Assembly (NCBI GenBank): GCA_044866695.1
Contig: JBIOUF010000183.1
Span: forward strand, 1 to 11,160
Direction: 5' to 3'
Source of the DNA: JBIOUF01 sp044866695
Lineage (GTDB): Bacteria > Actinomycetota > Actinomycetes > Propionibacteriales > Nocardioidaceae
Length of the DNA: 11,160 nucleotides
Positions 1-6,871 of this stretch are shown piece by piece. Under the pieces are notes generated by a model. It did no database searches and was not told where the DNA came from. It saw only the letters and a list, made by a program, of their open reading frames with translations. Position 1 is the first letter of the stretch; the number at the start of each line of letters is the position of its first letter. Made by a program: the position numbers and the translations under genes.

Positions 1-18
1 GCGAGCTTGCGCCCCCCC

Positions 19-62
19 GGTGGTTGAGGAGGGCGAGCTTGCGAGCCCGTCTCGAAACCACC
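19..62. repeat. 44-bp interspersed imperfect palindrome, copy 1
   Basis: The element begins GGTGGTTGAGGAG and ends CTCGAAACCACC. The outer 7 bp (GGTGGTT/AACCACC) pair perfectly, and inner GGGC/GCCC blocks can also pair around a GAGCTTGCGA core. A second copy of exactly the same length lies at 4965-5008. Bases 1-11 repeat the core GCGAGCTTGCG, so another copy may continue off the left edge. I recall repeats of this type from intergenic regions of Nocardioides-like genomes. A REP-like role or transcription termination downstream of the leftward glycosyltransferase gene is inference. Confidence 0.75.
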
Positions 63-71
63 ACCGGCACC

Positions 72-90
72 GTGGCTGGGACCCAGCCAC
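72..90. repeat. 19-bp perfect inverted repeat, possible terminator stem
   Basis: GTGGCTGGG and CCCAGCCAC flank a single A, so a transcript could form a GC-rich hairpin of about 7 bp with a 5-nt loop. It lies 113 bp beyond the stop codon of the leftward glycosyltransferase gene. There is no T-tract on either side, so a classical intrinsic terminator is not demonstrated; high-GC actinobacteria often use stems without T-tracts. Confidence 0.4.
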
Positions 91-105
91 ACGCCCGAGG
101 CACCG

Positions 106-155
106 GGGGTTGAGGAGGGCGCCCTTCGAGACGGGCTCCTTCGTCCTCAACCACC
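106..155. repeat. Rearranged copy of the interspersed palindrome
   Basis: The left end reads GGGTTGAGGAGGGCG, like the left arm of the 44-bp element. The rest reads TTCGAGACGGGCTC followed by TCCTCAACCACC, which is the reverse complement of the same element with its middle missing. The copy therefore has two left-type arms in opposite orientation: GGTTGAGGA at 108-116 pairs perfectly with TCCTCAACC at 144-152. It lies 47 bp beyond the end of the leftward glycosyltransferase gene. Confidence 0.6.
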
Positions 156-202
156 GGGATGTGCCAGACGCCGTCCGCTGGGTCCAGGCGAGGCGACCGG
201 CC

Positions 203-1135
203 TCACCTTCGTCGGCTGACCGCGGGCGGCGCCGCCCGGGCCAGCGCCGGAGCCTCCCGGATGGCTCGCAGGACGTTCCCGGCCTCGTCGCGGCGGCCCC
301 GGACCAGGCTGAGCGCGGTGACTGCGAGGGCGACGGCGTACGGCTTGGCGCGCACCAGCGCGTTCTCGCCGTACCGGAGGTGCACGACGAACAGGTTGCG
401 GTACATGTACCGGCCCTTCCACGACCGCATGTCGTGCTGCTGGTCGAAGTCGAGCTGACGGGTCAGCACCGCGTCCCGCACCGCCACGATCGCGAACCCG
501 GCCCGCCGGATCCGCAGGGCGTAGTCGACGTCGTCGTAGAAGATGAAGAACCCTCGGTCCGGCAGCCCCACCCGCTCCACGACGGCGCGGGTGACCATGA
601 AGCCCTCGAAGGCAACGTTCTCCAGCGGCACCTCGGCCGGCATCGCGGCGCGCGTGCGGTACCGCTGCTCGACGCTCTCCCGCTTGGGCCGCACGGCCAG
701 GGGGTTGCGCAGGTCGAAGCGGGTCGCCGCCTTCTCGCACAGGCGGCCGCCGCGGTCCTCGCGGGTCGCCATCAGCGCCGGCCCCGGATGGGCCAGCAGC
801 ACACCCAGGCACTCCCGGTCCGCGACGACGTCGTCGTCCATCAGCCAGATCCGGTCCAGGCCGGCCTCGTAGGCCGCCTGCACGCCGAGGTGGAACCCGC
901 CGGCGCCGCCGAGGTTCCGGGCCGGCCGGATCACCCGCAGCGGCAGGTCGTCGTGTCGGGCCAGCACCGCCGGGGTCTCGTCGGTGCTGGCGTTGTCCAC
1001 CACGAGCACCAGGTCCGGCCTGCGGTGCGACCGGGTCAGCCCGTCCAGGCACCGGTCGAGCAGCTCGGCACGGTTGTAGGTGACCACCACGACGGCGACG
1101 GTCGGCCCGCCAGGGCCCGCGTCCGGCCCGGTCAC
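203..1135 (-). CDS. Family 2 glycosyltransferase, GlfT1-like (GT-A fold)
   Basis: A 310-residue enzyme predicted to move a sugar from a nucleotide donor to a cell-envelope acceptor on the cytoplasmic face of the membrane. The N-terminal GT-A signatures are in order: VVVVTYN (15-21), VVDNASTD (45-52), NLGGAGGF (74-81) and the metal-binding WLMDDD (97-102). FFIFYDDVDY (196-205) matches the second conserved block, where an Asp pair is expected to include the catalytic base. Order and spacing resemble mycobacterial GlfT1 and other COG1216 proteins, but donor and acceptor cannot be read from sequence. There is no clear membrane span. The GTG start is chosen because it overlaps the TGA of the upstream transferase gene in a GTGA, implying translational coupling; no strong Shine-Dalgarno precedes it. 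The frame stays open far upstream, but that stretch is out of frame with the neighbouring genes and is not part of this protein. It is the last gene of the LCP-GT-GT cluster. Confidence 0.88.
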   Translation of the reverse strand: MTGPDAGPGGPTVAVVVVTYNRAELLDRCLDGLTRSHRRPDLVLVVDNASTDETPAVLARHDDLPLRVIRPARNLGGAGGFHLGVQAAYEAGLDRIWLMDDDVVADRECLGVLLAHPGPALMATREDRGGRLCEKAATRFDLRNPLAVRPKRESVEQRYRTRAAMPAEVPLENVAFEGFMVTRAVVERVGLPDRGFFIFYDDVDYALRIRRAGFAIVAVRDAVLTRQLDFDQQHDMRSWKGRYMYRNLFVVHLRYGENALVRAKPYAVALAVTALSLVRGRRDEAGNVLRAIREAPALARAAPPAVSRRR

Positions 1136-2046
1136 GACAGGAACCGCCGATGCCCGGTGAAGTCGCCGCGAGCCGCCGCCCAGGCGGCGCGCCCGCTCAG
1201 GACCAGCCGGGCCGGGCGTGGCCGGGTGAACAGGTAGAACCACACCGTCTTGACCACGAACGCCAGGACGCCGAGCAGACCCACGTAGGCGCGCAGGTTG
1301 GTCAGGTTGTTGCGCACCATGCAGTAGTGCTTCAGGTCGGAGTCGGTGTGGTTGTACGTCGTCCGGCCCCACATCATCGGCGTGCCGAGGTCGTCGGTCG
1401 CCGGGTGCGCGAACCGCGCGGCCGTGACGGTCCCCACCCGGGCACCCGCCGCGCGGGCCCGCCACAGGTACTCCACGTCGTCGCCCCAGATGAAGAACTC
1501 CTCCCGCGGCAGCCCGATCCGGCGCACCAGGCTCGCGGTGACCAGGACGCCGTTGAACGGGATCACCACGTCCCGGAGCAGCCCGCCGGTCGCGAGCGCC
1601 TCGGCGTCGGCGGTGCGGTGCAGCACCCGCGCCGTACCGGGGAGGCGGATCGGGAAGCACAGCCGGCCGGCGTCCTGCTCGGCGACGACCGCGGGGCCCC
1701 AGAGATCCAGGCGCCCGTCCTCGCGGAGCAGCACGTCCAGGCAGTCCGGGGCGGGCACCCCGTCGTCGTCCATGAGCCAGGCCAGCTCGGCGCCGTCGGC
1801 CACGGCACGCTCGAGCCCGGCGTGGAAGCCGCCCGCTCCACCGGTGTTGGTGGGCAAGGTGAGAAGGGTCACCGGGACCGGCAGGGTGAGCGCGCGGACC
1901 ATGTCCGGGGTGCCGTCGGTCGAGGCGTTGTCGACGACCAGGACGGCGTCGGGCCGCCGGGTGCCCGCCGCGACGGCGTGCAGCAGGCGGGAGAGCAGCG
2001 AGCGGCGGTTCCAGGTCACGACGACGGCGACGACCCGGGAAGCCAC
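1132..2046 (-). CDS. Family 2 glycosyltransferase, GlfT1-like
   Basis: A 304-residue paralogue of the next gene downstream. It carries VVVTWN (8-13), VVDNASTD (37-44), TGGAGGF (68-74), the metal-binding WLMDDDG (90-96) and FFIWGDDVEYLWR (184-196). NGVLVTASLVRRIGLP (165-180) and the late HYCMVRNN (240-247) also match the GlfT1/COG1216 layout. A hydrophobic stretch at about 256-273 may lie on the membrane. It should be a cytoplasmic or membrane-attached transferase adding a sugar to a lipid-linked wall polymer; galactofuranose is a family-based guess, and rhamnose or another sugar is equally possible. The start is GTG, the first possible start after an in-frame TAG. A TAGAGT hexamer ends 6 nt before it, so an extra leaderless transcript is possible besides read-through from the LCP gene 66 bp upstream. 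Its stop overlaps the next start. Confidence 0.88.
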   Translation of the reverse strand: MASRVVAVVVTWNRRSLLSRLLHAVAAGTRRPDAVLVVDNASTDGTPDMVRALTLPVPVTLLTLPTNTGGAGGFHAGLERAVADGAELAWLMDDDGVPAPDCLDVLLREDGRLDLWGPAVVAEQDAGRLCFPIRLPGTARVLHRTADAEALATGGLLRDVVIPFNGVLVTASLVRRIGLPREEFFIWGDDVEYLWRARAAGARVGTVTAARFAHPATDDLGTPMMWGRTTYNHTDSDLKHYCMVRNNLTNLRAYVGLLGVLAFVVKTVWFYLFTRPRPARLVLSGRAAWAAARGDFTGHRRFLS

Positions 2047-2052
2047 GCGGCG

Positions 2053-2058
2053 ACTCTA
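2053..2058 (-). promoter_or_regulatory. Possible leaderless -10 box for the upstream glycosyltransferase gene
   Basis: On the minus strand TAGAGT (TAnnnT pattern) is followed by 6 nt and then the GTG start, the spacing expected when transcription begins at the start codon. No convincing -35 hexamer is visible. The gene could equally be transcribed only from the LCP promoter. Confidence 0.3.
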
Positions 2059-2112
2059 GTGCCCCCGCCATACCAAGCCACGAGGCGCGCACGCCCGGGA
2101 CGGCCGCCGGCG

Positions 2113-3570
2113 TCAGCAGGCGCGGGACAGGTCCGCGGCCTCGTTGGCGGCGTACCCACCTGCCCGGTTGCCCAGCGAGCCCCCGGTGCTCGCACCGGCG
2201 GCGCCGCGGGAGAAGCCCTTCCCGCCGGAGCCGGAGCGGTGCTCGCCGGCCTCGCCGTCGGCCTTGCCCTCGGCCTCGTCGATCGCCGCCTGGACCATCT
2301 GGTGGATCTCGTCCAGGTCTGGGTCGGAGGTGTCCACCATCGGCGGCACCAACGACAGGGTGCTGATCTGCTGGCTGCGCGCCTTCAGCGCCAGGTCGAT
2401 GAACCGGTCGAGCTCGGAGGCGGGCAGGTCGGTCTCGACGAGGTTCTCCCCGGCCTTGGCCAGGCGCTCGAACCTGGTGATCACCGTGGTGGGGCTGAGC
2501 TGGCGCAGCATGGCGTTCATCACGCACTTCTGGCGGGCCATGCGGGAGTAGTCGTCGGAGGTGTCCCGGCCGCGGGCGAACCACAGCGTCTCGTAGCCGT
2601 CCAGCTTGTGCACGCCGGGCTGCAGCCATCGGGTGGCCGGGTGGTCCAGCGGGATCCGGTCGCGGACGTTGAGGGTCAGCCCGCCCATCGCGGCCACCAG
2701 GCTCTGGAACCCCTGGAGGTTCACCATCGCGAAGTAGTTGACCTTCAGCCCGGTGATGCCCTCGACGCCCTGGACGGTGGCCTCGATGCCCGGCCTGGAG
2801 ACGCCACGGAACAGCGAACGGTTGTCGGCGGCGAAGGTGACCAAGCTGTTCAGCGTGCAGTCCGCGCAGTCGTACCCGTCGGGGAACTGCTCGGCCATCA
2901 CCGACCCGTCGGGGAACTCGAAGCCGGTGAGGTTGCGCGGCAGGCCGAACAGCACGGTGCGACCGGTCTCGGCGTCGATGCTGGCCAGCGTGAGGCTGTC
3001 CGGTCGCAGCCCCCACCGGCCGGCCCCGGAGTCGCCCCCGAGCAGCAGCACGTTGTACCTGCCGTCGTGGGCGCCGCTCGCGGTGGCGTCGCCGAACATG
3101 GTCGCGATGAAGTCGCGCTGTACGGCGACCAGGTGCGAGGTGAACAGCAGCGTGCCTGCGACCGCGAAGCACAGCGCCCCGTTGAGGCCCACCACCACGA
3201 GGCGCTGCCGCTGCTCCAGCTCGAGCGGGCGGCCGAGCCGCCAGGCGTCGACGAACAGCGCCGCCCAGCCCACCGCGAGCGCGCAGAGCACCAGGCGCAG
3301 CAGGCCCAGCATCGCGGTGCTGCTGAGCAGCCAGAACACCAAGCCGTGCCAGAGCAGGCCCACGCCCACGACGAACGCCAGTGCGGCCAGGCAGCCGAGC
3401 CAGATCCGGATCGCCACGCGGCCGACCTGCTTGCGGCCGGCGACCAGCTGCGCCGAGCCGGGCAGCACCAGCGTCATCAGCAGCAGGGTCAGCGCGCGGC
3501 GGAAGTGGATCCGGGCCAGCGCGGCGGTGCGGTCCGGACGGCTCGACCCGGGGGAAGGGGCGGGTGGCAT
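2113..3570 (-). CDS. LytR-CpsA-Psr (LCP) family protein with multi-span N-terminus
   Basis: A 485-residue protein predicted to transfer a lipid-linked glycopolymer onto peptidoglycan outside the membrane. The N-terminal 150 residues are hydrophobic: a short segment with LVLPGSAQLVAGRKQVGR (35-52), then spans at roughly 53-73, 78-108 and 124-146. Three spans would place the C-terminal domain outside. The LCP domain runs from about 172 to 415. It shows LLLGGDSG (175-182), LRPDSL (188-193, equivalent of the usual R-T-D-T), the PRNL arginine (211-214) and the paired arginines in FARGRDTSDDYSRMARQ (331-347). A DCADC pair of cysteines (234-238) is unusual, as is a low-complexity Gly/Ser/Ala tail ending in Cys. 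The ATG start has GAAAGG 11 nt upstream. Most LCP proteins have one membrane span, so this multi-span form is the odd partner of the LCP gene across the divergent gap. It heads the cluster with two glycosyltransferases. Confidence 0.9.
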   Translation of the reverse strand: MPPAPSPGSSRPDRTAALARIHFRRALTLLLMTLVLPGSAQLVAGRKQVGRVAIRIWLGCLAALAFVVGVGLLWHGLVFWLLSSTAMLGLLRLVLCALAVGWAALFVDAWRLGRPLELEQRQRLVVVGLNGALCFAVAGTLLFTSHLVAVQRDFIATMFGDATASGAHDGRYNVLLLGGDSGAGRWGLRPDSLTLASIDAETGRTVLFGLPRNLTGFEFPDGSVMAEQFPDGYDCADCTLNSLVTFAADNRSLFRGVSRPGIEATVQGVEGITGLKVNYFAMVNLQGFQSLVAAMGGLTLNVRDRIPLDHPATRWLQPGVHKLDGYETLWFARGRDTSDDYSRMARQKCVMNAMLRQLSPTTVITRFERLAKAGENLVETDLPASELDRFIDLALKARSQQISTLSLVPPMVDTSDPDLDEIHQMVQAAIDEAEGKADGEAGEHRSGSGGKGFSRGAAGASTGGSLGNRAGGYAANEAADLSRAC

Positions 3571-3603
3571 CGGCGATGCGGCCTTTCACGTCGAGGTCCG
3601 CCC

Positions 3604-3609
3604 AGTATC
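3604..3609 (-). promoter_or_regulatory. Possible -10 box for the leftward LCP gene
   Basis: Minus-strand GATACT lies 33 nt upstream of the ATG, which would give a leader of about 27 nt containing a GAAAGG Shine-Dalgarno at 3582-3587. No good -35 is visible at 16-19 bp spacing. It falls in the 121-bp divergent region between the two LCP genes. Confidence 0.3.
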
Positions 3610-3679
3610 ACCAGTCACAGGCGCACCATGGGTCACGGCGCGCCGTACCGCGTCCAGGGCTGCCCGGGCGGCGCGCGGG

Positions 3680-3685
3680 TACGGT
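3680..3685 (+). promoter_or_regulatory. Likely leaderless -10 box for the rightward LCP gene
   Basis: TACGGT (TAnnnT pattern) is followed by 6 nt and the ATG at 3692. No Shine-Dalgarno is present, which agrees with a leaderless transcript, a common arrangement in actinobacteria. No clear -35 hexamer can be seen. Confidence 0.45.
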
Positions 3686-3691
3686 CGGGAC

Positions 3692-4900
3692 ATGGCCGAG
3701 CAGCCCCCACCCCGTCCGGGGTCCGGAGGCGGTCCGGACGACGCCGGTTACGACTGGCTGTACTCGGTGCAGCGCAGGGGCGTCGGCGAGCGCTCCGCCG
3801 ATGCGCCCGGCGGGAGCCGGTCGGAGCCTGGGACCGGAGCCGACCACGACCCGGCGCTCAGCGACCCCGAGCCCACCCAGGTGCTGCGCACGCCGCCCGG
3901 AGCGGGGCCGCCGGCCAGGACCGCTCCGCCGCACCGCGAGCCGCCGCAGCGGCGGGTGGTGCCCGCCCCACCACCGGGTCAGCCGCGTCGGCGGCGCCGG
4001 TTCCGGTTCCGGTGGCTGCTGGCGCTCCTCGCGCTGTGGGTGCTGTACCTGGTCGCGGTGCCGCTGTACGCATGGAGCACCGTGGAGAAGGTCGACGCCG
4101 ACCCCGGCGGCGACCGGCCCGGCGAGCAGCCCGGCACGACGTACCTGGTGGTGGGCTCCGACGCCCGCGCCGGCCTGGCCGGCCAGCGCACCGACACGAT
4201 CATGGTCCTGCACACCGGCTCCGGTCCGAACCTGCTGATGTCGGTCCCGCGCGACTCCAACGTCGACGTCCCCGGGCACGGGACCGACAAGATCAACGCC
4301 GCGTTCGCCTACGGCGGCCCGAAGCTGCTGGTGCAGACGGTCGAGCAGAACACCGGCATCCGGGTCGACCACTACGTGGAGATCGGCTTCACGGGCCTGG
4401 TCGGGCTGGTGGACGCGGTCGGCGGCATCGAGATCTGCCCGACCACCGCGATGAAGGACGAGCTGGCCGGCCTGGACGTCGCCAAGGGCTGCCAGGAGGC
4501 GGACGGGAAGACCGCGCTGGCCTACGCCCGGTCCCGGCACACCTCCGAGCTCGGCGACATCGACCGGGCCAGGCACCAGCGCGAGGTGGTCTCCGCGATC
4601 GGCAGCGAGGTGGTCGGCTGGCGGACGGTGGTGAACCCGGTCCGCTACTGGCGGGTCAACACCGCCGCGGCCGACTCGGTGCGCGTCGACGAGGAGATGG
4701 GTCCCCTCGACGCCGCGAGGTTCGCGCTGGCGATGACCCGCGTCGACGGCGAGGGCGGCCTGACCTGCGGCGTCCCCATCGCCAACCTGGACGTGGACTG
4801 GGACCCCGAGCGAGCCGAGCGGCTGTTCACCCTGGTCGCCGAGGACCGCACCGACGAGGTCTCCGGCAACCTCTGCAGCGCCTCCGGCCTGGCCCAGTAG
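3692..4900 (+). CDS. LytR-CpsA-Psr (LCP) family protein, single-span form
   Basis: A 402-residue membrane-anchored LCP protein, expected to join an undecaprenyl-linked glycopolymer to peptidoglycan on the outer face of the membrane. Residues 1-105 are a Pro/Gly-rich cytoplasmic tail ending in a basic RRRRRFRFR patch; one span (about 108-128) follows, then the LCP domain (about 148-390). Conserved elements are VVGSDAR (153-159), QRTDT (165-169), SVPRDSNVDVPGHG (184-197), TDKINAAFAYGG (198-209), VGGIEIC (243-249) and the arginine pair in YARSRH with DIDRARHQ (278-296). All family arginines I can place are kept, so it should be active. The tail holds YDWLY (20-24) and PTQVL (61-65), the latter resembling phosphothreonine sites in actinobacterial envelope proteins. 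The ATG is chosen by the -10 spacing and because the frame upstream is antisense to the other LCP gene. It converges on purE. Confidence 0.92.
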   Translation: MAEQPPPRPGSGGGPDDAGYDWLYSVQRRGVGERSADAPGGSRSEPGTGADHDPALSDPEPTQVLRTPPGAGPPARTAPPHREPPQRRVVPAPPPGQPRRRRRFRFRWLLALLALWVLYLVAVPLYAWSTVEKVDADPGGDRPGEQPGTTYLVVGSDARAGLAGQRTDTIMVLHTGSGPNLLMSVPRDSNVDVPGHGTDKINAAFAYGGPKLLVQTVEQNTGIRVDHYVEIGFTGLVGLVDAVGGIEICPTTAMKDELAGLDVAKGCQEADGKTALAYARSRHTSELGDIDRARHQREVVSAIGSEVVGWRTVVNPVRYWRVNTAAADSVRVDEEMGPLDAARFALAMTRVDGEGGLTCGVPIANLDVDWDPERAERLFTLVAEDRTDEVSGNLCSASGLAQ

Positions 4901-4920
4901 CCACGCTGGACCAGCAGCAG

Positions 4921-4977
4921 CAGCCCCGGTGGTCGAGGAGCAGCCCCGGTGGTCGAGTAGCCACGGTGGTTGAGGAG
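4921..4977. repeat. Three ~20-bp tandem partial copies of the palindrome's left arm
   Basis: CAGCCCCGGTGGTCGAGGAG (4921-4940) is followed directly by a copy differing at one base (4941-4960, GAGTAG). A diverged third unit, CCACGGTGGTTGAGGAG, merges into the full 44-bp palindrome. The repeated piece matches that element's GGTGGTTGAGGAG arm with T changed to C. It begins 21 bp after the LCP stop codon. Confidence 0.7.
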
Positions 4978-5008
4978 CGAGCCGCTAGGCGAGCGTCTCG
5001 AAACCACC
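4965..5008. repeat. 44-bp interspersed imperfect palindrome, copy 2
   Basis: It begins GGTGGTTGAGGAGCGAGC and ends GCGAGCGTCTCGAAACCACC. The terminal 7 bp pair perfectly, and the length equals the copy at 19-62, with differences confined to the centre (CGCTAG here). It sits in the convergent gap between the rightward LCP gene and the leftward purE, where a bidirectional stem could end transcription from both sides; that role is inference. Confidence 0.75.
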
Positions 5009-5029
5009 GGCGCACACCTTCCCAGCCCC

Positions 5030-5157
5030 CACCCCGAGGAAGACCCGCCGGCTCGCCCCAACCACCCGGAGGAAGACCCGCCGGCTCGCCCCACCACCCG
5101 GAGGAAGATGCGCCGGCTCGCCCACCCACCCGGAGGAAGTTGCGCCGGGTCGGTGGG
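5030..5157. repeat. Tandem array of four 31-32-bp units next to the purE stop codon
   Basis: Units begin near 5030, 5061, 5093 and 5124 and follow the plan ACCACCCGGAGGAAG, five variable bases, then GCCGGCTCGCCCC. The variable block changes along the array: GACCC in units 1 and 2, GATGC in 3, GTTGC in 4. The last unit decays to GCCGGGTCGGTGG and ends 2 bp before the purE stop. The period is not a multiple of three and there are no spacers, so this is neither coding nor CRISPR. Confidence 0.8.
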
Positions 5158-5158
5158 G

Positions 5159-5686
5159 TCAGAAGCCGGCGGTGCCGCCGCGGCTCTCGCCGCGGACGAC
5201 CCGGCCCTTCTCGCGGGCGGAGTCGCGCAGGCGGGTCTGGAACTGAGTGACCTGCGCGCGCAGCGCCTCGTCGGAGGCGGCCAGGATCCGCACGGCGAGC
5301 AGGCCGGCGTTGCGGGCGTTGCCGATCGACACGGTGGCCACCGGGACGCCGGACGGCATCTGCACGATGGACAGCAGCGAGTCCAGCCCGTCCAGGTGGC
5401 GCAGCGGGACGGGCACCCCGACGACGGGGAGCGGGGTGACCGCGGCCAGCATGCCGGGCAGGTGGGCGGCTCCGCCGGCGCCAGCGACCACCACCCGCAG
5501 CCCCCGCCCGGCCGCGTCCCGGCCGTAGGCGAGCATCTCCTCCGGCATCCGGTGCGCCGAGACCACGTCGGCCTCGTACGGCACCCCGAACTCCTCGAGC
5601 GCCTCGGCGGCCGCGCGCATCGTCGGCCAGTCCGAGTCCGACCCCATGACGATGCCGACCAGGGCGCGACCGTCCGTCGCGGTCAT
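5159..5686 (-). CDS. purE: N5-carboxyaminoimidazole ribonucleotide mutase PurE
   Basis: A 175-residue cytoplasmic enzyme of de novo purine synthesis. It converts N5-CAIR, made by PurK, to 4-carboxyaminoimidazole ribonucleotide. Class I PurE motifs are clear: VGIVMGSDSDW (10-20), SAHRMPE (43-49), GAGGAAHLPGM (69-79) with the catalytic-site histidine, VPVPLRHLDGLDSLLSIVQMP (91-111, allowing for PVP in place of the usual PV) and GNARNAGL (122-129). The family normally forms octamers. The ATG overlaps the purK stop as ATGA and has a strong GGGGAGGAG Shine-Dalgarno about 6 nt upstream; together these decide the start over a longer open frame reaching 5719. The final 15 residues are basic and poorly conserved. 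A tandem repeat array begins immediately after the stop codon. Confidence 0.97.
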   Translation of the reverse strand: MTATDGRALVGIVMGSDSDWPTMRAAAEALEEFGVPYEADVVSAHRMPEEMLAYGRDAAGRGLRVVVAGAGGAAHLPGMLAAVTPLPVVGVPVPLRHLDGLDSLLSIVQMPSGVPVATVSIGNARNAGLLAVRILAASDEALRAQVTQFQTRLRDSAREKGRVVRGESRGGTAGF

Positions 5687-6864
5687 GCCGACTCCTCCCC
5701 GAGCTCGCCTCGGAACCACGCCGCGGCATGCAGGGCTCGCTCACGGACCTGCTCCAGGTCGTCGCCGTACGCCGTGACATGGCCGACCTTCCGGCCGGGC
5801 TCGACCTGCTTGCCGTAGAGGTGCACCTTCACCGCGGGGTCGCGGGCCAGCACGTGCGGGTAGCCGGCGTACAGGTCGCCGGCGAGGCCGGGGTCGTCGC
5901 CGCCGAGGATGTTGACCATCACCGTCCACGGTGAACGGCGGGCCGGAGAGCCCAGCGGCAGGTCCAGGACAGCGCGGAGGTGGTTCTCGAACTGGCTGGT
6001 CACCGCGCCCTCGATGGTCCAGTGCCCGGTGTTGTGCGGGCGCATCGCCAGCTCGTTGACCAGCACCCTCCCGTCGCGGGTCCAGAACATCTCGACCGCG
6101 AGGATCCCGGTGACGTCGAGCGCGGCGGCGACGGTCATGGCGACCTGCTGCGCCTCCAGCGCCAGCCGTTCGGGGAGGTCCGGGGCCGGGGCGACCACCT
6201 CCCAGCAGATCCCGTCGCGCTGCACCGACTCCACGACGGGGTACGCCGCCACCTGGCCGGACGGCGCGCGCGCCACGAGGGCGGAGAGCTCGCTGCGGAA
6301 GTCCACCCGCTCCTCCGCGAGCACCCCGACCCCCGCCAGCTCGGCGGCGGCGAACGCGGCCGCGCACTCGCGCTCCGAGCCGGCCAGCCACACCCCCTTG
6401 CCGTCGTAGCCCCCGCGGGTCGTCTTGAGCACGACGGGAAGCCCGCCGACGGTCGCGGCGAAGTCGAGCACCTGGCTGGTCGAGGCGACCATCGCGTGCC
6501 GCGGGCACGGCACGCCCAGGTCGGTGAGCCGCGCCCGCATCAAGCCCTTGTCCTGGGCGTGCACGAGGGCGTGCGGCCCGGGGCGGCAGGCGTGGCCCTC
6601 GGCGGCCAGTGCGCGCAGGTGCGCGGTGGGCACGTGCTCGTGGTCGAAGGTGACCACCGCGCAGCCCTCCGCCACGAGGCGCAGCGTCTCCAGGTCGCGG
6701 TAGTCCCCGACCGTGGTCTGCGGCACCACCTGCGCGGCGGACCCGTCGGCCGCTTCGGCGAGCAGCCGCAGCGGGACCCCGAGCCCGACGGCAGCCTGCG
6801 CGGTCATGCGCGCCAGCTGACCTCCTCCGACGACGGCCACGGTGGGTGCGGTGGAGGACGTCAC
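5683..6864 (-). CDS. purK: N5-carboxyaminoimidazole ribonucleotide synthase PurK
   Basis: A 393-residue ATP-grasp enzyme that uses ATP and bicarbonate to carboxylate aminoimidazole ribonucleotide to N5-CAIR, the PurE substrate. The N-terminal domain has VAVVGGGQLARM near residues 9-20. The ATP-grasp region includes KTTRGGYDGKGVWL and AEERVDFRSELS, and the hallmark active-site stretch NELAMRPHNTGHWTIEGA is followed by SQFENHLRAVLDLPLG. Length is normal for the family. The GTG at 6864 is chosen because it falls just before the conserved nucleotide-binding loop and because TAGTCT precedes it by 7 nt. The frame stays open upstream to 6984, but that part is antisense-like and overlaps the regulator gene in another frame. 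The gene starts 10 bp after the stop of the winged-helix regulator and shares ATGA with purE. Confidence 0.96.
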   Translation of the reverse strand: MTSSTAPTVAVVGGGQLARMTAQAAVGLGVPLRLLAEAADGSAAQVVPQTTVGDYRDLETLRLVAEGCAVVTFDHEHVPTAHLRALAAEGHACRPGPHALVHAQDKGLMRARLTDLGVPCPRHAMVASTSQVLDFAATVGGLPVVLKTTRGGYDGKGVWLAGSERECAAAFAAAELAGVGVLAEERVDFRSELSALVARAPSGQVAAYPVVESVQRDGICWEVVAPAPDLPERLALEAQQVAMTVAAALDVTGILAVEMFWTRDGRVLVNELAMRPHNTGHWTIEGAVTSQFENHLRAVLDLPLGSPARRSPWTVMVNILGGDDPGLAGDLYAGYPHVLARDPAVKVHLYGKQVEPGRKVGHVTAYGDDLEQVRERALHAAAWFRGELGEESA

Positions 6865-6871
6865 CTCGCCG

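Noticed and set aside
19..155. Insertion-sequence ends or attachment sites
   Set aside because: No transposase or integrase, target-site duplication or tRNA is nearby; the same repeat recurs at another gene end, fitting an interspersed palindrome.
203..3589. A 1128-codon minus-strand frame that could suggest a giant glycosyltransferase fusion
   Set aside because: Only the last 310 codons show family motifs. The rest is the out-of-frame shadow of the other glycosyltransferase and the LCP gene, which have their own good starts.
5030..5157. CRISPR array
   Set aside because: Units are contiguous with no unique spacers, and no cas gene is present.
1150..5250. A 1366-codon plus-strand open frame
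   Set aside because: It runs antisense to the glycosyltransferase and LCP genes and then through part of the sense LCP gene in another frame. Composition is Arg/Gly/Pro-rich with no domain; it is an artefact of high GC.
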